NCBI RefSeq assembly: GCF_024436435.1
Contig: NZ_JAFMZP010000008.1
Location: forward strand, 62,001 to 126,000
Direction: 5' to 3'
Length of the DNA stretch: 64,000 nucleotides
From: Desertivirga xinjiangensis
Lineage (GTDB): Bacteria; Bacteroidota; Bacteroidia; Sphingobacteriales; Sphingobacteriaceae
Both the position numbers and the translations under genes were made by a program. The notes below the pieces were generated by a model, which saw only the letters and a program-made list of their open reading frames with translations, searched no databases and was not told the DNA's origin. Shown here piece by piece: positions 63,930 to 64,000 of this stretch. How positions within the stretch are numbered: the stretch's first letter is position 1; the number at the start of each line of letters is the position of its first letter.

Positions 63930-64000
63930 CTACAGCACAATACTGGCAATGCCATCTTCAAGTGCCTTCTCTTTCACATCAGAAAGCGCAAAGCCTTCTG
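63930..64000 (-). CDS. C-terminal end of a probable FMN-dependent azoreductase (partial)
   Basis: The last 22 codons of a minus-strand gene whose start is outside the window. The residues EGFALSDVKEKALEDGIASIVL before the stop resemble the C-terminus of Bacteroidota azoreductases. If so, this is an intact relative of the azoR pseudogene at 50.1-50.5 kb. With so little sequence the assignment is tentative. Confidence 0.45.
   Translation of the reverse strand, partial: EGFALSDVKEKALEDGIASIVL

Overview
The window looks like chromosomal DNA of a Bacteroidota member, most probably a Pedobacter-like Sphingobacteriaceae. The reasons are a SusC/SusD pair with an ECF sigma factor and FecR-type anti-sigma factor, lipoproteins with Bacteroidota-type lipoboxes, a BACON-domain protein, a fused aspartokinase/homoserine dehydrogenase, and many promoters of the Bacteroidota -7 type (TAnnTTTG). 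The species call is inference.

Layout. 1-6.2 kb: a MarR-regulated RND efflux operon (adaptor, pump, TolC-like channel) whose 3' end is followed by tandem copies of its own last 65 bases. 6.3-16.9 kb: housekeeping genes (response regulator, BadF-type kinase, greA, HIT protein, ruvC, flippase-like membrane protein, glycosyltransferase, SpoIIE-type phosphatase, rnhB, gcvT, ComB-like phosphatase, and rsgA-dtd-mazG on the minus strand). 17.1-22.7 kb: a thrABC-type threonine operon with a readable transcription attenuator (Thr/Ile-rich leader peptide, antiterminator, terminator), followed by a HAD hydrolase and tRNA-Thr. 23.1-35.2 kb: a glycan-utilisation locus (sigma, FecR, SusC with STN domain, SusD, secreted TIM-barrel, BACON/beta-helix lipoprotein, DUF218 protein with an extra C-terminal domain, phosphodiester glycosidase). 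It has no classical glycoside hydrolase. 35.2-46 kb: metF-metH, murQ, an S41 peptidase, der and era, then a duplicated tRNA-fMet/tRNA-Glu pair. 46.5-51 kb: a graveyard of REP-like repeats, transposase, integrase and radC fragments, and a decayed azoR/hxlR divergent pair, with a few apparently intact genes.

51-64 kb is the most unusual part. Five promoters, for yceI, a BamA-like operon (BamA-like barrel with a kinase-like N-domain, HD-PycTM protein, polyphosphate kinase), a GAF-protein transcript, a pirin gene, and an oxidoreductase/DoxX operon, each carry an FNR-like palindrome (TTGAY-N4-RTCAA). In all five it lies exactly 45 bases upstream of a -7 element of the form NAnnTTTG. The cluster also encodes a Crp/Fnr-family protein whose recognition helix has the E-x-x-S-R arrangement known from FNR to read TTGA. 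I infer a compact, self-contained Crp/Fnr regulon built around polyphosphate synthesis, an outer-membrane protein and redox proteins. The window ends inside the 3' end of a minus-strand gene, probably an intact azoreductase.
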